Counted from the stretch's first letter, positions 54,114 to 63,678 are shown. The stretch: DNA of 64,000 bases from Pseudidiomarina gelatinasegens (GCF_004025325.1 NZ_RSFE01000006.1:80581-144580); one strand, 5' to 3'. Program-made: numbers and translations. Notes: generated by a model from the sequence alone, not told the origin.

Positions 54114-54904
54114 ATCATAGCCTGTTGCTTTTGCGTCCATCGGAACAAGCCCATGAGCTTGCAAAAATGCTGCAACAGCGGGCATCGAAATTGAATCTGA
54201 CATTCTCCTGCACCAATAAAAGCATGGTGAAGATCTCGAGCTTTGACGATCCGAACCATAGTTTGCGCGGCATTTTGCAACAAAAGTGGGATGCCGCCAT
54301 GATGGTGAGTGTTAATGCGGCAAACTATTTTGCGCAGCAAGCACGTGCTTGGGCACCTAGCTGCGCCATGCCCGCTGCGCGTTGGTATGCGGTTGGGCCG
54401 ACCAGTGCGGCAGCCATTGCTCGAGTTGTTGGTCGCCCAGTGTGCTGCCCTTGGCGCCAACACAATAGCGACGCATTACTCGCACTACCCGAATTAAGCA
54501 AGGTTCGTGGGCAACGTTGGTTGTTGGTACGCGGCCATGGGGGTCGCGAACTGGTTGCCGATACGCTGCGAGCGCGCGGCGCAGAGGTTGCTTACCTTGA
54601 AGTGTATCAGCGCACCCCTGAGCCCCTCAGTGAAGCTGAATATGCGACCTGGCAACAGCAAATTAATGGTATTGTCGTGACCAGCGCCGAACAATTAGGC
54701 TATTTTCTTGCGGCAGTACCCAAGCAAGCACTAAGCTGGTTATCACAATGCTACTGGATTGTCGCCAGCGAGCGCTTAAAGCAACTATTGCCGCCAGCCC
54801 TGCAACAAATGGCTGTGGTGGCGCATAGTGCAACGCCATTTGCGATAGTCGATGCTTGGCAACACATCTTGGATCAGCAGCACGCACATAAGGAACGTTC
54901 ATGA
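54110..54904 (+). CDS. hemD: Uroporphyrinogen-III synthase
   Basis: 264 residues, low in conserved motifs as is usual for HemD. Recognisable parts are [16 protein letters not shown] at the start, [50 protein letters not shown] and the C-terminal ASERLKQLL. It closes the tetrapyrrole ring with inversion of ring D. It is overlapped by hemC and by hemX, 4 nt each, so translation is coupled. Confidence 0.93.
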   Translation: MNHSLLLLRPSEQAHELAKMLQQRASKLNLTFSCTNKSMVKISSFDDPNHSLRGILQQKWDAAMMVSVNAANYFAQQARAWAPSCAMPAARWYAVGPTSAAAIARVVGRPVCCPWRQHNSDALLALPELSKVRGQRWLLVRGHGGRELVADTLRARGAEVAYLEVYQRTPEPLSEAEYATWQQQINGIVVTSAEQLGYFLAAVPKQALSWLSQCYWIVASERLKQLLPPALQQMAVVAHSATPFAIVDAWQHILDQQHAHKERS

Positions 54905-56091
54905 GTGAGTCTAAAAAACAGAAGCCTGCAAACGACCAAACGGCTACTGAGGCAACGGCAAAAACGACTGATGAAAAAGTAACACCGAAACCATCTACGA
55001 AAACTGCTGAGACCAAACCTGCTGCAGCGCAAACTAAGCCTGCCCCCAGCAAGTCCAACAAACGCTCCGGTATTATTGCGTGGGTATTGGTAGCACTGCT
55101 TGCCGCACTAATAATTGCCGCGGCATGGTTCGGCTATCGCCATGTATGGCCGATGCACCAACAACAAATTACACAAATGGCCGCGCAGCAAGATACTGCA
55201 CAAACCACGATTAAAGAGCTGCAGGGTCGCTTAAACGAACTGGAACAAGCGGTTAACGCGCGGGTTCAGTCTTCCGTTGAGGGTTTAGAACAGCGCGTTG
55301 ATGCCCAGTTAGGTCGGCAACAGCAGACTATTGATGACTATCAATTAGCCGTGCAATCGGTGCAGGCTGAACTTGCTAACTTAGATATCTCACAAGAGTC
55401 GAACTGGCGTATTTATGAAGCACGCAATTTAGCGGAGCGCGCAGCAACCAAACTTTGGATTGAACACAACCCAAATGCTGCACTGGCCTTTTTGCAGCTT
55501 GCTGAATCACACATTGTTGCACTCGATAATCCGGCTCATCGTATGGCACGTCAGGCACTAGCCAATGATATTGCCGTACTTGAGCAATTACCGCCAAGTC
55601 AGATTGACGCAGTAAGCTTAAAATTAGGCACCTTACGTGACCAGGTAGCGCGCAGCGAATGGTATCAGCAGTTCGCCATGTCGAGCGCAGAGAAAACGGA
55701 CACAACAAATGGTACGTGGCTGACGAATCTGCAACGCAGCTTTAATACGCTGCTGCAACAATTTATCCATGTGCAACGTCGCGACACCCCAGTTGAACCT
55801 ATGATTGCGGACGCTTATTTTGACGTACTGCAACAGCGTTTATTGCTGCAACTGCAGCTTGCGCAGCAAGCCGCTATGACAGATTCGCAGGCAATGTTTA
55901 CCGCCAGCATTGAAGAAGCGGAAACGCTTATAAATACTTTACAAGGGCAGGTGACTGACTCGAACTTCGAGCAATTGCTTAGTGAATTACAGGCACTAAA
56001 AGCCACCCAATTGCGTCCAGAGTATCCGACTGAGTTAAGTGCTACGCAGCAACTTGAGCGCCTTGCTAACCAAGTTAATCAGGGAGGTTAA
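54901..56091 (+). CDS. hemX: HemX, membrane protein of the hem operon
   Basis: 396 residues. A Lys/Thr/Pro/Ala-rich cytosolic tail (1-55) precedes one membrane helix (about 58-80), then a long periplasmic coiled coil (about 90-160) and a helical domain. It is often annotated as uroporphyrinogen methyltransferase, but no SAM-binding motif is present and that name should not be used here. Its role beside HemY is unclear. Confidence 0.92.
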   Translation: MSESKKQKPANDQTATEATAKTTDEKVTPKPSTKTAETKPAAAQTKPAPSKSNKRSGIIAWVLVALLAALIIAAAWFGYRHVWPMHQQQITQMAAQQDTAQTTIKELQGRLNELEQAVNARVQSSVEGLEQRVDAQLGRQQQTIDDYQLAVQSVQAELANLDISQESNWRIYEARNLAERAATKLWIEHNPNAALAFLQLAESHIVALDNPAHRMARQALANDIAVLEQLPPSQIDAVSLKLGTLRDQVARSEWYQQFAMSSAEKTDTTNGTWLTNLQRSFNTLLQQFIHVQRRDTPVEPMIADAYFDVLQQRLLLQLQLAQQAAMTDSQAMFTASIEEAETLINTLQGQVTDSNFEQLLSELQALKATQLRPEYPTELSATQQLERLANQVNQGG

Positions 56092-56093
56092 TC

Positions 56094-57248
56094 ATGAAAA
56101 CCGCCTTGGTTGTTATTGTTCTATTTATCGCAGGTTTACTGCTGGGCCCATTATGGTCCGGTAATACCGGCTATGTGCTTATTTCCGTGGGGTCATACAC
56201 GGTGGAAACCAGCGTGGTTGCAGCACTTATCTTGCTCGTTATTGCTGTGGTTATTTTGCGCGCTGTTTTCGCATTTATCGGGCGCCTTATTCGTGGCACC
56301 AAATGGGGTGTTCGTTGGTTTGGGAATCGCCGCCAACAAAAAGCCGAAACGGCGTTTCATGATGCCTTGGTTGGGCTCAATCACGGCGACTATGCAGGCA
56401 CTTCGCGTGCGGCGAACCGTGCCTGGCAGCTTCGTAAGCAACCCAATGATGCCCTGTTAGCGGCTTATGCGGCACAGCAAACCGGTGACGTGAAGCAAGC
56501 CCGAGAGTGGCTCACGCACACCGACCAAACTACCGAGTTAGCCGTGGCTGAAATGATTTATGCGCTGCGCGAAAACCCGGAGAGTATTGATAGCCGGTTA
56601 ACTCAGTTACGCGCACTGTTAAAAGACTACCCACGCCACCCGGAGTTACTCCGCCAGGCCATTGTTGGGCTTCGTCATAAGCACCGCTATCGTGACATCG
56701 CCGGCTTATTACCCGCAGCTGAGCAACAGCATTTATTCAACGCCACTGAGTTCGTTCAGTTGATTGAAGAAACCTATTTTCACATGATGCTAGAAGCCGG
56801 CCGCAGCAGTGCCAGCGCCTTGCAAGACTACTGGCAGGCGTTGACGCGCGACCAACGACGTAACAAAGCAATTCGCCGAGCGTACTTGCGCGCATTGAAG
56901 ACGTTTAATGCAACGGCAGCGGCAGATAAAGTTGCGGCGCGCGCACTGAAACGCGGCGAGTTGGATATCGCATATTTAATCGAGAAAGATTTATTGGTGG
57001 CGGGCCCTGAGCTGCGCGACATTGTGCAGGACGGACTAAAGAAAAAGCCTGATGATGCAGTGTTGTTGCAGGCTATTGGTCAGATGGCATTACAAACCAA
57101 AGACTATGCGCTGGCGCAACGTGCTCTGAGGCGCGCCGCAGACCTTGCTCCATCACAACAAGTATTGTTTGATCTTGCCGAAACTTATGATGCGCTCGGC
57201 GATACCGCCAATGCTCTGAAATGTTACCGAGAAGGCTTGCGGGTTTAA
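56094..57248 (+). CDS. hemY: HemY, TPR protein of the hem operon
   Basis: 384 residues. Two N-terminal membrane helices (about 4-22 and 40-65) carry the HemY_N segment, with GYVLISVGSYTVETSV between them. The rest is TPR-like helical repeats (about 85-384), for example DLAPSQQVLFDLAETYDALGDTANALKCYREGL at the end. HemY-type proteins of proteobacteria are linked with haem synthesis but are not the protoporphyrinogen oxidase of the same name. It starts 2 nt after hemX. Confidence 0.93.
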   Translation: MKTALVVIVLFIAGLLLGPLWSGNTGYVLISVGSYTVETSVVAALILLVIAVVILRAVFAFIGRLIRGTKWGVRWFGNRRQQKAETAFHDALVGLNHGDYAGTSRAANRAWQLRKQPNDALLAAYAAQQTGDVKQAREWLTHTDQTTELAVAEMIYALRENPESIDSRLTQLRALLKDYPRHPELLRQAIVGLRHKHRYRDIAGLLPAAEQQHLFNATEFVQLIEETYFHMMLEAGRSSASALQDYWQALTRDQRRNKAIRRAYLRALKTFNATAAADKVAARALKRGELDIAYLIEKDLLVAGPELRDIVQDGLKKKPDDAVLLQAIGQMALQTKDYALAQRALRRAADLAPSQQVLFDLAETYDALGDTANALKCYREGLRV

Positions 57249-57260
57249 CCGCAAGCCTTT
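57234..57260 (+). terminator. Stem-loop at the end of the hem operon
   Basis: GGCTTGCGG and CCGCAAGCC form a perfect 9-bp stem with a 6-nt loop containing the hemY stop, followed by only three T. It is probably the operon terminator. Confidence 0.65.
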
Positions 57261-57277
57261 ATCGGAGTAACCGTTGT

Positions 57278-57853
57278 TTACTGGCGAATACCTTCAATAG
57301 ATAAGAAGATTTCAACCGTTTCAGAAGCCGGACCTAAGTCATAATTCATACCAAATTCAGCTGGTGTTAAGGTTACTGCGCCTTCAAAGCCGCGACGGAA
57401 GCCACCCCACGGATCTTGGCCCGAACCAATTTCCTTCACGTCAATTGCGATTTCTTTGGTGGTTCCATATAAAGTAAAGTTGCCCTTAAGCACGCCGGTA
57501 CCATCGCCATTTGGCGCATAGCTGGTGGATTCAAATTTCGCCTGCGGATATTTTTCAACGTTGAAGAAATCGCCGCTACGTAAGTGCTTATCGCGTTCTG
57601 CATGGTTACTATCAAGGCTAGCAACATCAATGGTCACATTTACTTTGGCTGCGCTAGGGTTCGCTTCGTCATAGGTGAAGGTGCCTTCAAAGTCGTTGAA
57701 ACGGCCTAACAACCAGCTATAGCCCAAGTGGCTAATTTTGAACTGAACAAATGCATGTGCGCCGTCGGTGTCAATAACATAATCCGCTGCGTTTGCCTGT
57801 GTAGCGCCAAATAATGACGCTGAAATAACTGCTGCGAGTGCTAATTTTTTCAT
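57278..57853 (-). CDS. YceI family periplasmic protein
   Basis: 191 residues with a signal peptide (cleaved after QANA, about 22). The lipocalin-like fold is marked by YVIDTDGAHAFVQFKISHLGYSWLLGRFNDFEGTF and PQAKFESTSY. YceI proteins bind isoprenoid chains in the periplasm. It follows the cytochrome b561 gene by 37 nt in the same direction, the common YceI/CybB pairing. The start has AAGGAG upstream. Confidence 0.94.
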   Translation of the reverse strand: MKKLALAAVISASLFGATQANAADYVIDTDGAHAFVQFKISHLGYSWLLGRFNDFEGTFTYDEANPSAAKVNVTIDVASLDSNHAERDKHLRSGDFFNVEKYPQAKFESTSYAPNGDGTGVLKGNFTLYGTTKEIAIDVKEIGSGQDPWGGFRRGFEGAVTLTPAEFGMNYDLGPASETVEIFLSIEGIRQ

Positions 57854-57874
57854 AATAAATCTCCTTAAATAAAA

Positions 57875-57906
57875 CGTTATTCGTTGTTCGCTAGTCGTTA
57901 TTCGAG
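57875..57906. repeat. Palindromic intergenic repeat, copy D (short)
   Basis: CGTTATTCGTTGTTCG followed by CTAGTCGTTATTCGAG: two tandem copies of the repeat core. The left copy shares its first 13 bases with copy B. The right copy supplies the last codons (Ser-Asn-Asn-Asp) and stop of the cytochrome b gene. Confidence 0.6.
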
Positions 57907-58451
57907 TCGCTACGTTTAACGACCAACATACGGGTTAAAGTTGAGTCTTTATTTACAAAGTGATGCTTCAATGCCGCAAGCGCATGGCCTGCAGCAGCAA
58001 TGACAAGGGTCAGCGCGGTATACCAGTGCACAGTACCAGCAATATCTTCCTGCTGCGGAATGCTGGTGATTAACGCGGGCACTTCAAACCAGTCAAATAC
58101 CGAAATACCGCGCCCATCGGCCGTCGAAATCAAATAGCCACTGATCATGGTCACCAGCAACAGTGCGTAGATTAAGGCATGCCCAACACGCGCACCGATT
58201 TGATCAAAACGACTACCCAGCGGCTGTGGTTTAGGGTTCATAAATTTCCAAACCAACCTTATAACCGTCAGGGCCAACAGTGTGATACCAAACGACTTGT
58301 GCCACCATGGGCCCAACCGATACCAGCTGTCGTAATAGCCAAGAGTCAGCATCCAATAACCGAGAGCAAATAGTCCTATCACTGCAAGTGCGCTAAGCCA
58401 GTGCATAACGATGGCGACTATACCGTAGCTTTCCCGTGTATTCGTAAACAT
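57891..58451 (-). CDS. Cytochrome b561 (CybB type)
   Basis: 186 residues, four helices. Haem-ligand histidines are in IVMHWLSALAV, PWWHKSFGITLL, VGHALIYALLL and GTVHWYTALTLVIAAAGHALAALKHHF. CybB-type proteins pass electrons between quinol and other acceptors at the inner membrane; some act as superoxide oxidase. The ATG at 58451 was chosen because the conserved part begins right after; two upstream Met codons are possible. It forms a probable operon with YceI. Confidence 0.88.
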   Translation of the reverse strand: MFTNTRESYGIVAIVMHWLSALAVIGLFALGYWMLTLGYYDSWYRLGPWWHKSFGITLLALTVIRLVWKFMNPKPQPLGSRFDQIGARVGHALIYALLLVTMISGYLISTADGRGISVFDWFEVPALITSIPQQEDIAGTVHWYTALTLVIAAAGHALAALKHHFVNKDSTLTRMLVVKRSDSNND

Positions 58452-58630
58452 AGTTTGGTATCTCATTAGCAGGTACATGGTCATTTTAGTCCAAAATTAT
58501 GAAATGAATATTGGTAAATATCGGGCATTTGGCTCTAAAAAATCGAATAATAGTCACTTTGCCTCTCTCTCCATGACTATGAAATACATACTATTAAATT
58601 CCCAACAAGCGTGACCTGAATGACATTTTT

Positions 58631-58659
58631 TTTACATTTTTATCATGATCAGCTATTCT
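58631..58659 (+). promoter_or_regulatory. Sigma-70 promoter of the second Crp/Fnr gene
   Basis: TTTACA (58631-58636), a 17-nt spacer and TATTCT (58654-58659), 40 nt before the start codon. The spacer contains the palindrome ATCATGAT, a possible operator. The rest of the 250-nt space back to the cytochrome gene is AT-rich and holds nothing else recognisable. Confidence 0.6.
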
Positions 58660-58698
58660 GTTTTGTTGCTTTCGGGCGAAATAAGACAGGAGTCTTAA

Positions 58699-59463
58699 AT
58701 GAACACTATAAAGCAACAGCCTGATGGTAATTACCCATTGCCATCGCTAGAGCAAAATTATTTGCTTAGTTCATTACCCGCTGACGTGAGAGAACGGCTC
58801 AAACCGCACCTGCAACTCATTACATTGCCCCTTGGCAAGTGCTTGTATGAGTCCGGTGATGAACAAAAATATGTTTATTTCCCCACCAACTCAATCATTT
58901 CTCTTGTGTATGTCTTATTTAACGGCGACTCCGCTGAAATTTCCGTGGTAGGCAATGAGGGCATGCTTGGCTTGCCGTTATTTATGGGCGGCGGTAGTAC
59001 ACCCAATCGCGCCGTGGTGCAAAGTGCCGGTAACGCTTACCAACTATCGGCTCGGCTATTAAAAGAAGAGTTTAGAGGCCACGATCAACTGCATGAATTG
59101 CTGCTTCGTTATACCCAGTCGCTTATGACTCAGATGGCACAAACAGCGGTGTGCAACCGACACCACTCCATTGAACAGCAGCTTTGCCGTTGGATATTAC
59201 TTTCTTTAGATCGCATTCCTTCAAACGTGCTTACGATGACGCAAGAACTGATAGCAGACATGCTGGGTGTAAGACGCGAAGGAGTCTCGGTTGCTGCAGG
59301 GAAATTGCAAAAACTTGGCGTGATTGAATATCACCGTGGGGTTGTCACTGTGCTTAATCGGGTACATCTCGAAAAGTTAAGTTGCGAGTGTTACGAAGTA
59401 GTAAAAGCGGAGTGTGAACGCCTGCTTCACTACCTGCCAGAAGACTATAATTTGCATGATTAG
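58699..59463 (+). CDS. Crp/Fnr family transcription regulator without FNR cysteines
   Basis: 254 residues. A cyclic-nucleotide-type barrel (about 30-150) with NSIISLVYVLFNGDSAEISVVGNEGMLGLPLFMGG is followed by a winged helix with TMTQELIADMLGVRREGVSVAAGKLQKLGVIEYHRG. The N-terminal cysteine cluster of FNR is absent, and the recognition helix (RREGVSVAA) differs, so it reads another site. Proteins with this NEGMLGLP pattern are common Crp-type regulators of unknown signal. It faces the OmpA-type gene tail to tail. Confidence 0.87.
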   Translation: MNTIKQQPDGNYPLPSLEQNYLLSSLPADVRERLKPHLQLITLPLGKCLYESGDEQKYVYFPTNSIISLVYVLFNGDSAEISVVGNEGMLGLPLFMGGGSTPNRAVVQSAGNAYQLSARLLKEEFRGHDQLHELLLRYTQSLMTQMAQTAVCNRHHSIEQQLCRWILLSLDRIPSNVLTMTQELIADMLGVRREGVSVAAGKLQKLGVIEYHRGVVTVLNRVHLEKLSCECYEVVKAECERLLHYLPEDYNLHD

Positions 59464-59469
59464 AATCGA

Positions 59470-59514
59470 CAAAAAAAAAGCGTGTGCCCAGATCTATTCG
59501 ACCGAACACACGCT
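59470..59514 (-). terminator. Rho-independent terminator of the OmpA-type operon
   Basis: On the minus strand AGCGTGTG pairs with CACACGCT across a 20-nt loop, followed by a run of nine T. It ends 12 nt downstream of the OmpA-type stop, and 7 nt after the Crp/Fnr stop on the other strand. Confidence 0.8.
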
Positions 59515-59525
59515 GATGCTACAAC

Positions 59526-60959
59526 TTACTCTGGATAACCGATGATAATATTCACACGACGGTTTTCCTGACGTTCTGATGCAGTCACGTTATAAGTTTC
59601 TCGGCGTGTTCCACCAAAACCTTCAACAGATAAGCGTGAACGGTCAACCTTAAATTCCCGCACCAAATAGTCCGCAACACTCTGTGCACGTGCACGCGAT
59701 ACTTGTTGCGCGATATCTGGGCTGGCGTTATCGGTGTGCCCTTCTAACGTCGCGGTTAACTCAGGATTGGTTTGCAAGTATTTTGCAACGGCTTCCAGTT
59801 GATCGCGGTATTTCGGATCAATCGTTGACTCGTTGGTATCAAACTCAAGTTCCATGGCCAAAGTTATCCGTGCTGGTAACGGCTGCAGACCTTCGATATC
59901 TGTCGCACAGCCAATCACTGCATTAATCCGCCGGTTTGCTTGCATCCCCGCATCTGTGGTGTTGGTTGCAATTGGACGTGATTCGCCATAACCGACAGCA
60001 CTCAATCTACTGCGGGATATGCCATGTTCGCGTACCAAATAATCAACGGCACCTTGCGCGCGCTGCTCAGATAGACGCATATTGTCGGCTTCGTTCCCAA
60101 CATTATCCGTATGCCCTTCAATCACAGCTTTGGTATCAGGATACTTTTCAAGGAATGTCGCCAGTACCAACATGTGTTCACGATTTACCCGTTCGATATC
60201 GTTATTTGCAATTTCAAACTGGATTTCTAAAGCACTGCAGTACTGTTCGGTTGGTGCTGCGGCTTGCACCGGGGCAGTCCGATCTCGAGGTGGCGCGGCA
60301 GCTGAGTGGCTTGGCGCACCAAAGCGGTAAAGAAGACTTAAAGATAAAAAGTCTATATCGCCTCGGTTACCCACAGCGTCATCCATGCTGTAACGTTCCA
60401 CTTCGAGGCGCATCGCAAAATGATCACTGACCTGGTATTGATAGCCAAGACCAAGTTTGTGATCCATGCTGGTTTTGCGGAAACTCGGAGTGATTACATT
60501 AACCGCTCCAGTGCCCACAAACTCAACAGAAGAGGTACTGTTGTGTGCGCCAACACGCGCATACAACGATGAACGTTCGGTCATCGGCAGCATACCAATT
60601 AAATCAAGACTCCAACCGGTGAAATCAAGTTCACCGGTTTTCATACCCGTTGGAACGGTTGTTGCTTGGTAACTAAATTCGCCGAGGTCATAATAGCTAC
60701 CCTCAAACGAGAAGTTTTTAGTGAACTGATAACCAGCAAAGAGTTTGTAACCGAAGTCACGCTCATCTTCTTGGAGGTCAGTCACTTGATATCCCGCGTT
60801 ATTCAAATCTGCGGTAATCTCGAATCGATCAATCTGGGTGTGAGCTAAGCCACCGCCAGCACCGATATACCATCCGTCCTGAGCTTGTGCCATGGCCGGT
60901 AATGCCATGCCAGCAAGCGCCAGAGCCGTAATCGCTTGTGTAATTTTATTGATTTTCAT
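59526..60959 (-). CDS. Outer-membrane protein with two OmpA peptidoglycan-binding domains
   Basis: 477 residues. A signal peptide (ends PAMAQA, about 26) is followed by an eight-stranded OmpA-like barrel (about 27-215, starting DGWYIGAGGGLA and ending LSLLYRFG), a Pro/Ala linker, and then two OmpA domains (about 240-350 and 365-477). Each has the diaminopimelate-binding pattern: EGHTDN...LSEQRAQGAVDYLV...NRRINAVIG and EGHTDN...SRARAQSVADYLV...NRRVNIIIG. One such domain is usual. It anchors the outer membrane to peptidoglycan. It lies 35 nt after the ice-binding-like lipoprotein gene. The ATG at 60959 has the best ribosome spacing. Confidence 0.92.
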   Translation of the reverse strand: MKINKITQAITALALAGMALPAMAQAQDGWYIGAGGGLAHTQIDRFEITADLNNAGYQVTDLQEDERDFGYKLFAGYQFTKNFSFEGSYYDLGEFSYQATTVPTGMKTGELDFTGWSLDLIGMLPMTERSSLYARVGAHNSTSSVEFVGTGAVNVITPSFRKTSMDHKLGLGYQYQVSDHFAMRLEVERYSMDDAVGNRGDIDFLSLSLLYRFGAPSHSAAAPPRDRTAPVQAAAPTEQYCSALEIQFEIANNDIERVNREHMLVLATFLEKYPDTKAVIEGHTDNVGNEADNMRLSEQRAQGAVDYLVREHGISRSRLSAVGYGESRPIATNTTDAGMQANRRINAVIGCATDIEGLQPLPARITLAMELEFDTNESTIDPKYRDQLEAVAKYLQTNPELTATLEGHTDNASPDIAQQVSRARAQSVADYLVREFKVDRSRLSVEGFGGTRRETYNVTASERQENRRVNIIIGYPE

Positions 60960-60994
60960 CATACTCTCCACTGAGACCTTGTAGGTGTTGTCTA

Positions 60995-63337
60995 TTACTC
61001 TGCTGGTACATTAATCACGGTATTAACTACCGTAACGGATGCGCCCAGAGAGAGTGCTCGACCGTCTAAGGTCACGATGTTGACGTTGCCTGAAGTCGAT
61101 ATACTGACGCCTGCTTGTGAAATAATGGTGCCCTTCATGGTGCCACCGCCAGCTGCATTAATGGTTGCCGCACTGCCTACTTGCCAGAAAATGTTCTTGG
61201 CCTGTGCGCCGTTAATCAGGATAACGCTTTGTGGGAAGTCTGCTCCTGGGCCACCTACTGTGAGTGTGGTTGCCATTTGGAACACCCATACCGCGTTTTG
61301 ATTGCCTTGTGCATCCAGTGTTAAGTCACCACCTTGGATACGAAACGCGCCACTTTGTGCAGTATAAATACCGGGAGCTAACGTTAGGCTTGCCAAGTTA
61401 TCGTTACCCGGATCTAAACCACCTGGCATATTGGCTGGGGTTAGCGAGATGTATGCCGCTTCAGCATCGAGACGTGCCTGTGTCGCAATTGCTTCTGTTA
61501 CTGCTGTACCGTCTTGTGGACACGCAACAGTTGGCGGTGGTGGTGCGGTGAAGATTTTACCGTTCACCTGGCCTTCATTGAGCGGGGTAATGGTGTACTC
61601 GCAGCCCGGTTCAGATACAAAGCCGGTGATCAATGTTGATACTGCTGTACTGCCCAAGTCACCGTTAATCACAGTGAGTAGGCCTTCATTGGTTGCACCT
61701 GAAGTGCCGCCAAACGAACCGAATGGCGCTACAGTTTTAAGATCGGCCGGCTGCAAGCAGCTTTCCACCGCTGGCACTGTGGTAAATATCCAAACATAGT
61801 CTTCTAGCATTTCATTGCCAGGAACTGTCAGATCTTTGACTCCATCAGGCCCACCAACAATGGTTGCGCGGAAGGTAACACCTTCAGCCAGCTGAGTTTG
61901 TGGGATAAAGGTCATGATGGTACCGGTATCGATATCCAAGGTAATCGACTCAGCGACAACTGAATTCGCTGGGTTTTCATCTTCTACCACTAAGAATGTT
62001 AAGTCATTCACCGTGGTTGGATTAAGCCGTGTGCCTGATGGAATATCAAAGGTGGCATTGATGCTGGCATTTGGACAAACTTCCAGCATTCCTGCGTTCA
62101 TTGGGTCTGTTGACGCAACTGACAAGGCCACAACTGGTATGGCTTCAACGGTTGTGAACGTCCAAACATAGTCGCTTGCATCTGCCACGGGAGCTTGATT
62201 GCCTGCTAATTCGTTGCCGGCAATATCAGTAACCGCGCTGCTGATGGTGGCCGTATAGGTTGTTCCTTCAACCAAGTTTGCTTCCGGAGTAAAGACTGCA
62301 CTGCGCGAGTCGATGACGTATGACACATCACCAGCCGGCGACACACAAGGCCCTTCACAAGTTAGTGTGAAGTTGGTGTCGGTAAAGGTTGTTGGCAACA
62401 TGTTTTCAGTAAATATAGCGGTAATCGCTGTGTTTACTGGAACATCATTTGTCGGACCTGGGCTAGTAGTCAATGGCTCTGTTACGGTTACACGCGGACG
62501 CGTTGTATCCGGAATAAGGCCTGTGGTGAACTGCCACATATAGTCACTTGGGGCTGTCGCTGCTTGATTACCATCAAGTTCGTTGCCGGCAAGGTCGGTT
62601 ACGGTGCTATTCACGGTAACTGTATAGGTGGTGTCCGCTTCAAGGTCGTCAGCTGGCGTAAATAATGCTGTCATCGTTCCAGCATCATAGGTAATAACGC
62701 CATCGGGCTCGACGCAAGGTGCTTCACAGGTAACCGTAAAGCTTGTTGCGCTAATGGTTGAGGCCAGCATAGATTCGTTGAAAACCGCAAACACAGTGGT
62801 ATTCACCGGTACATTGGGTGTTGGCCCTGGTGATGTGGTAATCGGGTGAGTGCTCGCGACTTCTGGTGGCACCTCATCAACTGCTGCTCCCGTGGTAAAG
62901 GTCCAAGTATACGGACCATCCATTGCAACGCCTGACGCTATACTTTGCGCACTGTGTACAGTGGCAGTATAAAGCGTTGACGCGTCAAGAGCCTCTGGAT
63001 CGGTTACGGTAAATGTCGCCATGGTGCTGGCTTCATTCATGGTAACAGTGCCGATAGGGCTAATACATGGGCTGGTACAGCTAACCGTAAAGTCAGTTGT
63101 GGTCAGCTCACTAACCGGCTCATTAAACTGAACGGTTATTACTGTATCCTGTGTTGCAACGTTGGTTGCGTTGTTCGCTGGAGCGACCTCAGTAACTGCA
63201 GGTGGTAACGCCACGTTGCCATCAGTACCGAGTATAGGATCAGGGCCGTTATCGCCGCACGCGGCTAATAACGTACCGAAAACAGCTAGCATCAGCCACC
63301 TGTTGATACGATTTGATATGGATAATTTAGAACACAT
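60995..63337 (-). CDS. Lipoprotein with Ig-like domains and a DUF3494 ice-binding-type domain
   Basis: 780 residues. A lipoprotein signal ends LLAACGDN (Cys27). Four Ig-like (Big_5/SbsA type) domains follow at about 45-150, 155-275, 280-400 and 405-510, each ending in WxFTT (YTWTFTT, YMWQFTT, YVWTFTT, YVWIFTT); the first three hold a CxxPC pair (CTSPC, CEAPC, CEGPC). The C-terminal 250 residues form a DUF3494 beta-solenoid: FGGTSGATNEGLLTVINGDLG, LTLAPGIYTAQSG, DLTLDAQGNQNAVWVFQM. Relatives bind ice or act as adhesins on the cell surface. It is the first gene of an operon with the double-OmpA protein. Confidence 0.9.
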   Translation of the reverse strand: MCSKLSISNRINRWLMLAVFGTLLAACGDNGPDPILGTDGNVALPPAVTEVAPANNATNVATQDTVITVQFNEPVSELTTTDFTVSCTSPCISPIGTVTMNEASTMATFTVTDPEALDASTLYTATVHSAQSIASGVAMDGPYTWTFTTGAAVDEVPPEVASTHPITTSPGPTPNVPVNTTVFAVFNESMLASTISATSFTVTCEAPCVEPDGVITYDAGTMTALFTPADDLEADTTYTVTVNSTVTDLAGNELDGNQAATAPSDYMWQFTTGLIPDTTRPRVTVTEPLTTSPGPTNDVPVNTAITAIFTENMLPTTFTDTNFTLTCEGPCVSPAGDVSYVIDSRSAVFTPEANLVEGTTYTATISSAVTDIAGNELAGNQAPVADASDYVWTFTTVEAIPVVALSVASTDPMNAGMLEVCPNASINATFDIPSGTRLNPTTVNDLTFLVVEDENPANSVVAESITLDIDTGTIMTFIPQTQLAEGVTFRATIVGGPDGVKDLTVPGNEMLEDYVWIFTTVPAVESCLQPADLKTVAPFGSFGGTSGATNEGLLTVINGDLGSTAVSTLITGFVSEPGCEYTITPLNEGQVNGKIFTAPPPPTVACPQDGTAVTEAIATQARLDAEAAYISLTPANMPGGLDPGNDNLASLTLAPGIYTAQSGAFRIQGGDLTLDAQGNQNAVWVFQMATTLTVGGPGADFPQSVILINGAQAKNIFWQVGSAATINAAGGGTMKGTIISQAGVSISTSGNVNIVTLDGRALSLGASVTVVNTVINVPAE

Positions 63338-63510
63338 TAGATATTTCCTCTCGGTATAAGTTGTACGGGCATTTACGACCTTGATTACATTAGAAATCGG
63401 TCAGGTGGCCACTATTCACTTATTTCGGAGAGGCGTCTGTACGTTATCGCACATAGTTAAGGGCGAGAGCGATACTAGCTGTTGGATATTAGATATTAGA
63501 AGAGCGAAGG

Positions 63511-63631
63511 CGTTATTCGTTGTTCGTACGCTGCGCTGTTCGTGCGTTCGGCTTCGCCTCTCTGTTCGGAACGAACAGTGCGGAGCACGGACGAACAGTG
63601 AACGCAGTGAACGCACGAATAACGAATCACG
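63511..63631. repeat. Palindromic intergenic repeat, copy B
   Basis: CGTTATTCGT (63511-63520) and ACGAATAACG (63615-63624) are perfect arms of a hairpin with further internal pairing. Read in reverse, its right half closely follows the left half of copy A (for example CACTGTTCGTCCGTGC in both). It lies in the 314 nt between the ice-binding-like gene and the rRNA terminator; the remainder (63338-63510) holds the promoter region of that gene, but no clear -35/-10 pair was seen. Confidence 0.85.
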
Positions 63632-63651
63632 CTTTTTGCTTTCCCAAAACG

Positions 63652-63678
63652 AAAAAACCCCGAGCATTAGCTCGGGGT
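63652..63678 (-). terminator. Rho-independent terminator of the rRNA operon
   Basis: On the minus strand ACCCCGAGC and GCTCGGGGT form a perfect 9-bp stem with a 4-nt loop, followed by six T. It lies 14 nt after the 5S gene. Confidence 0.92.
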
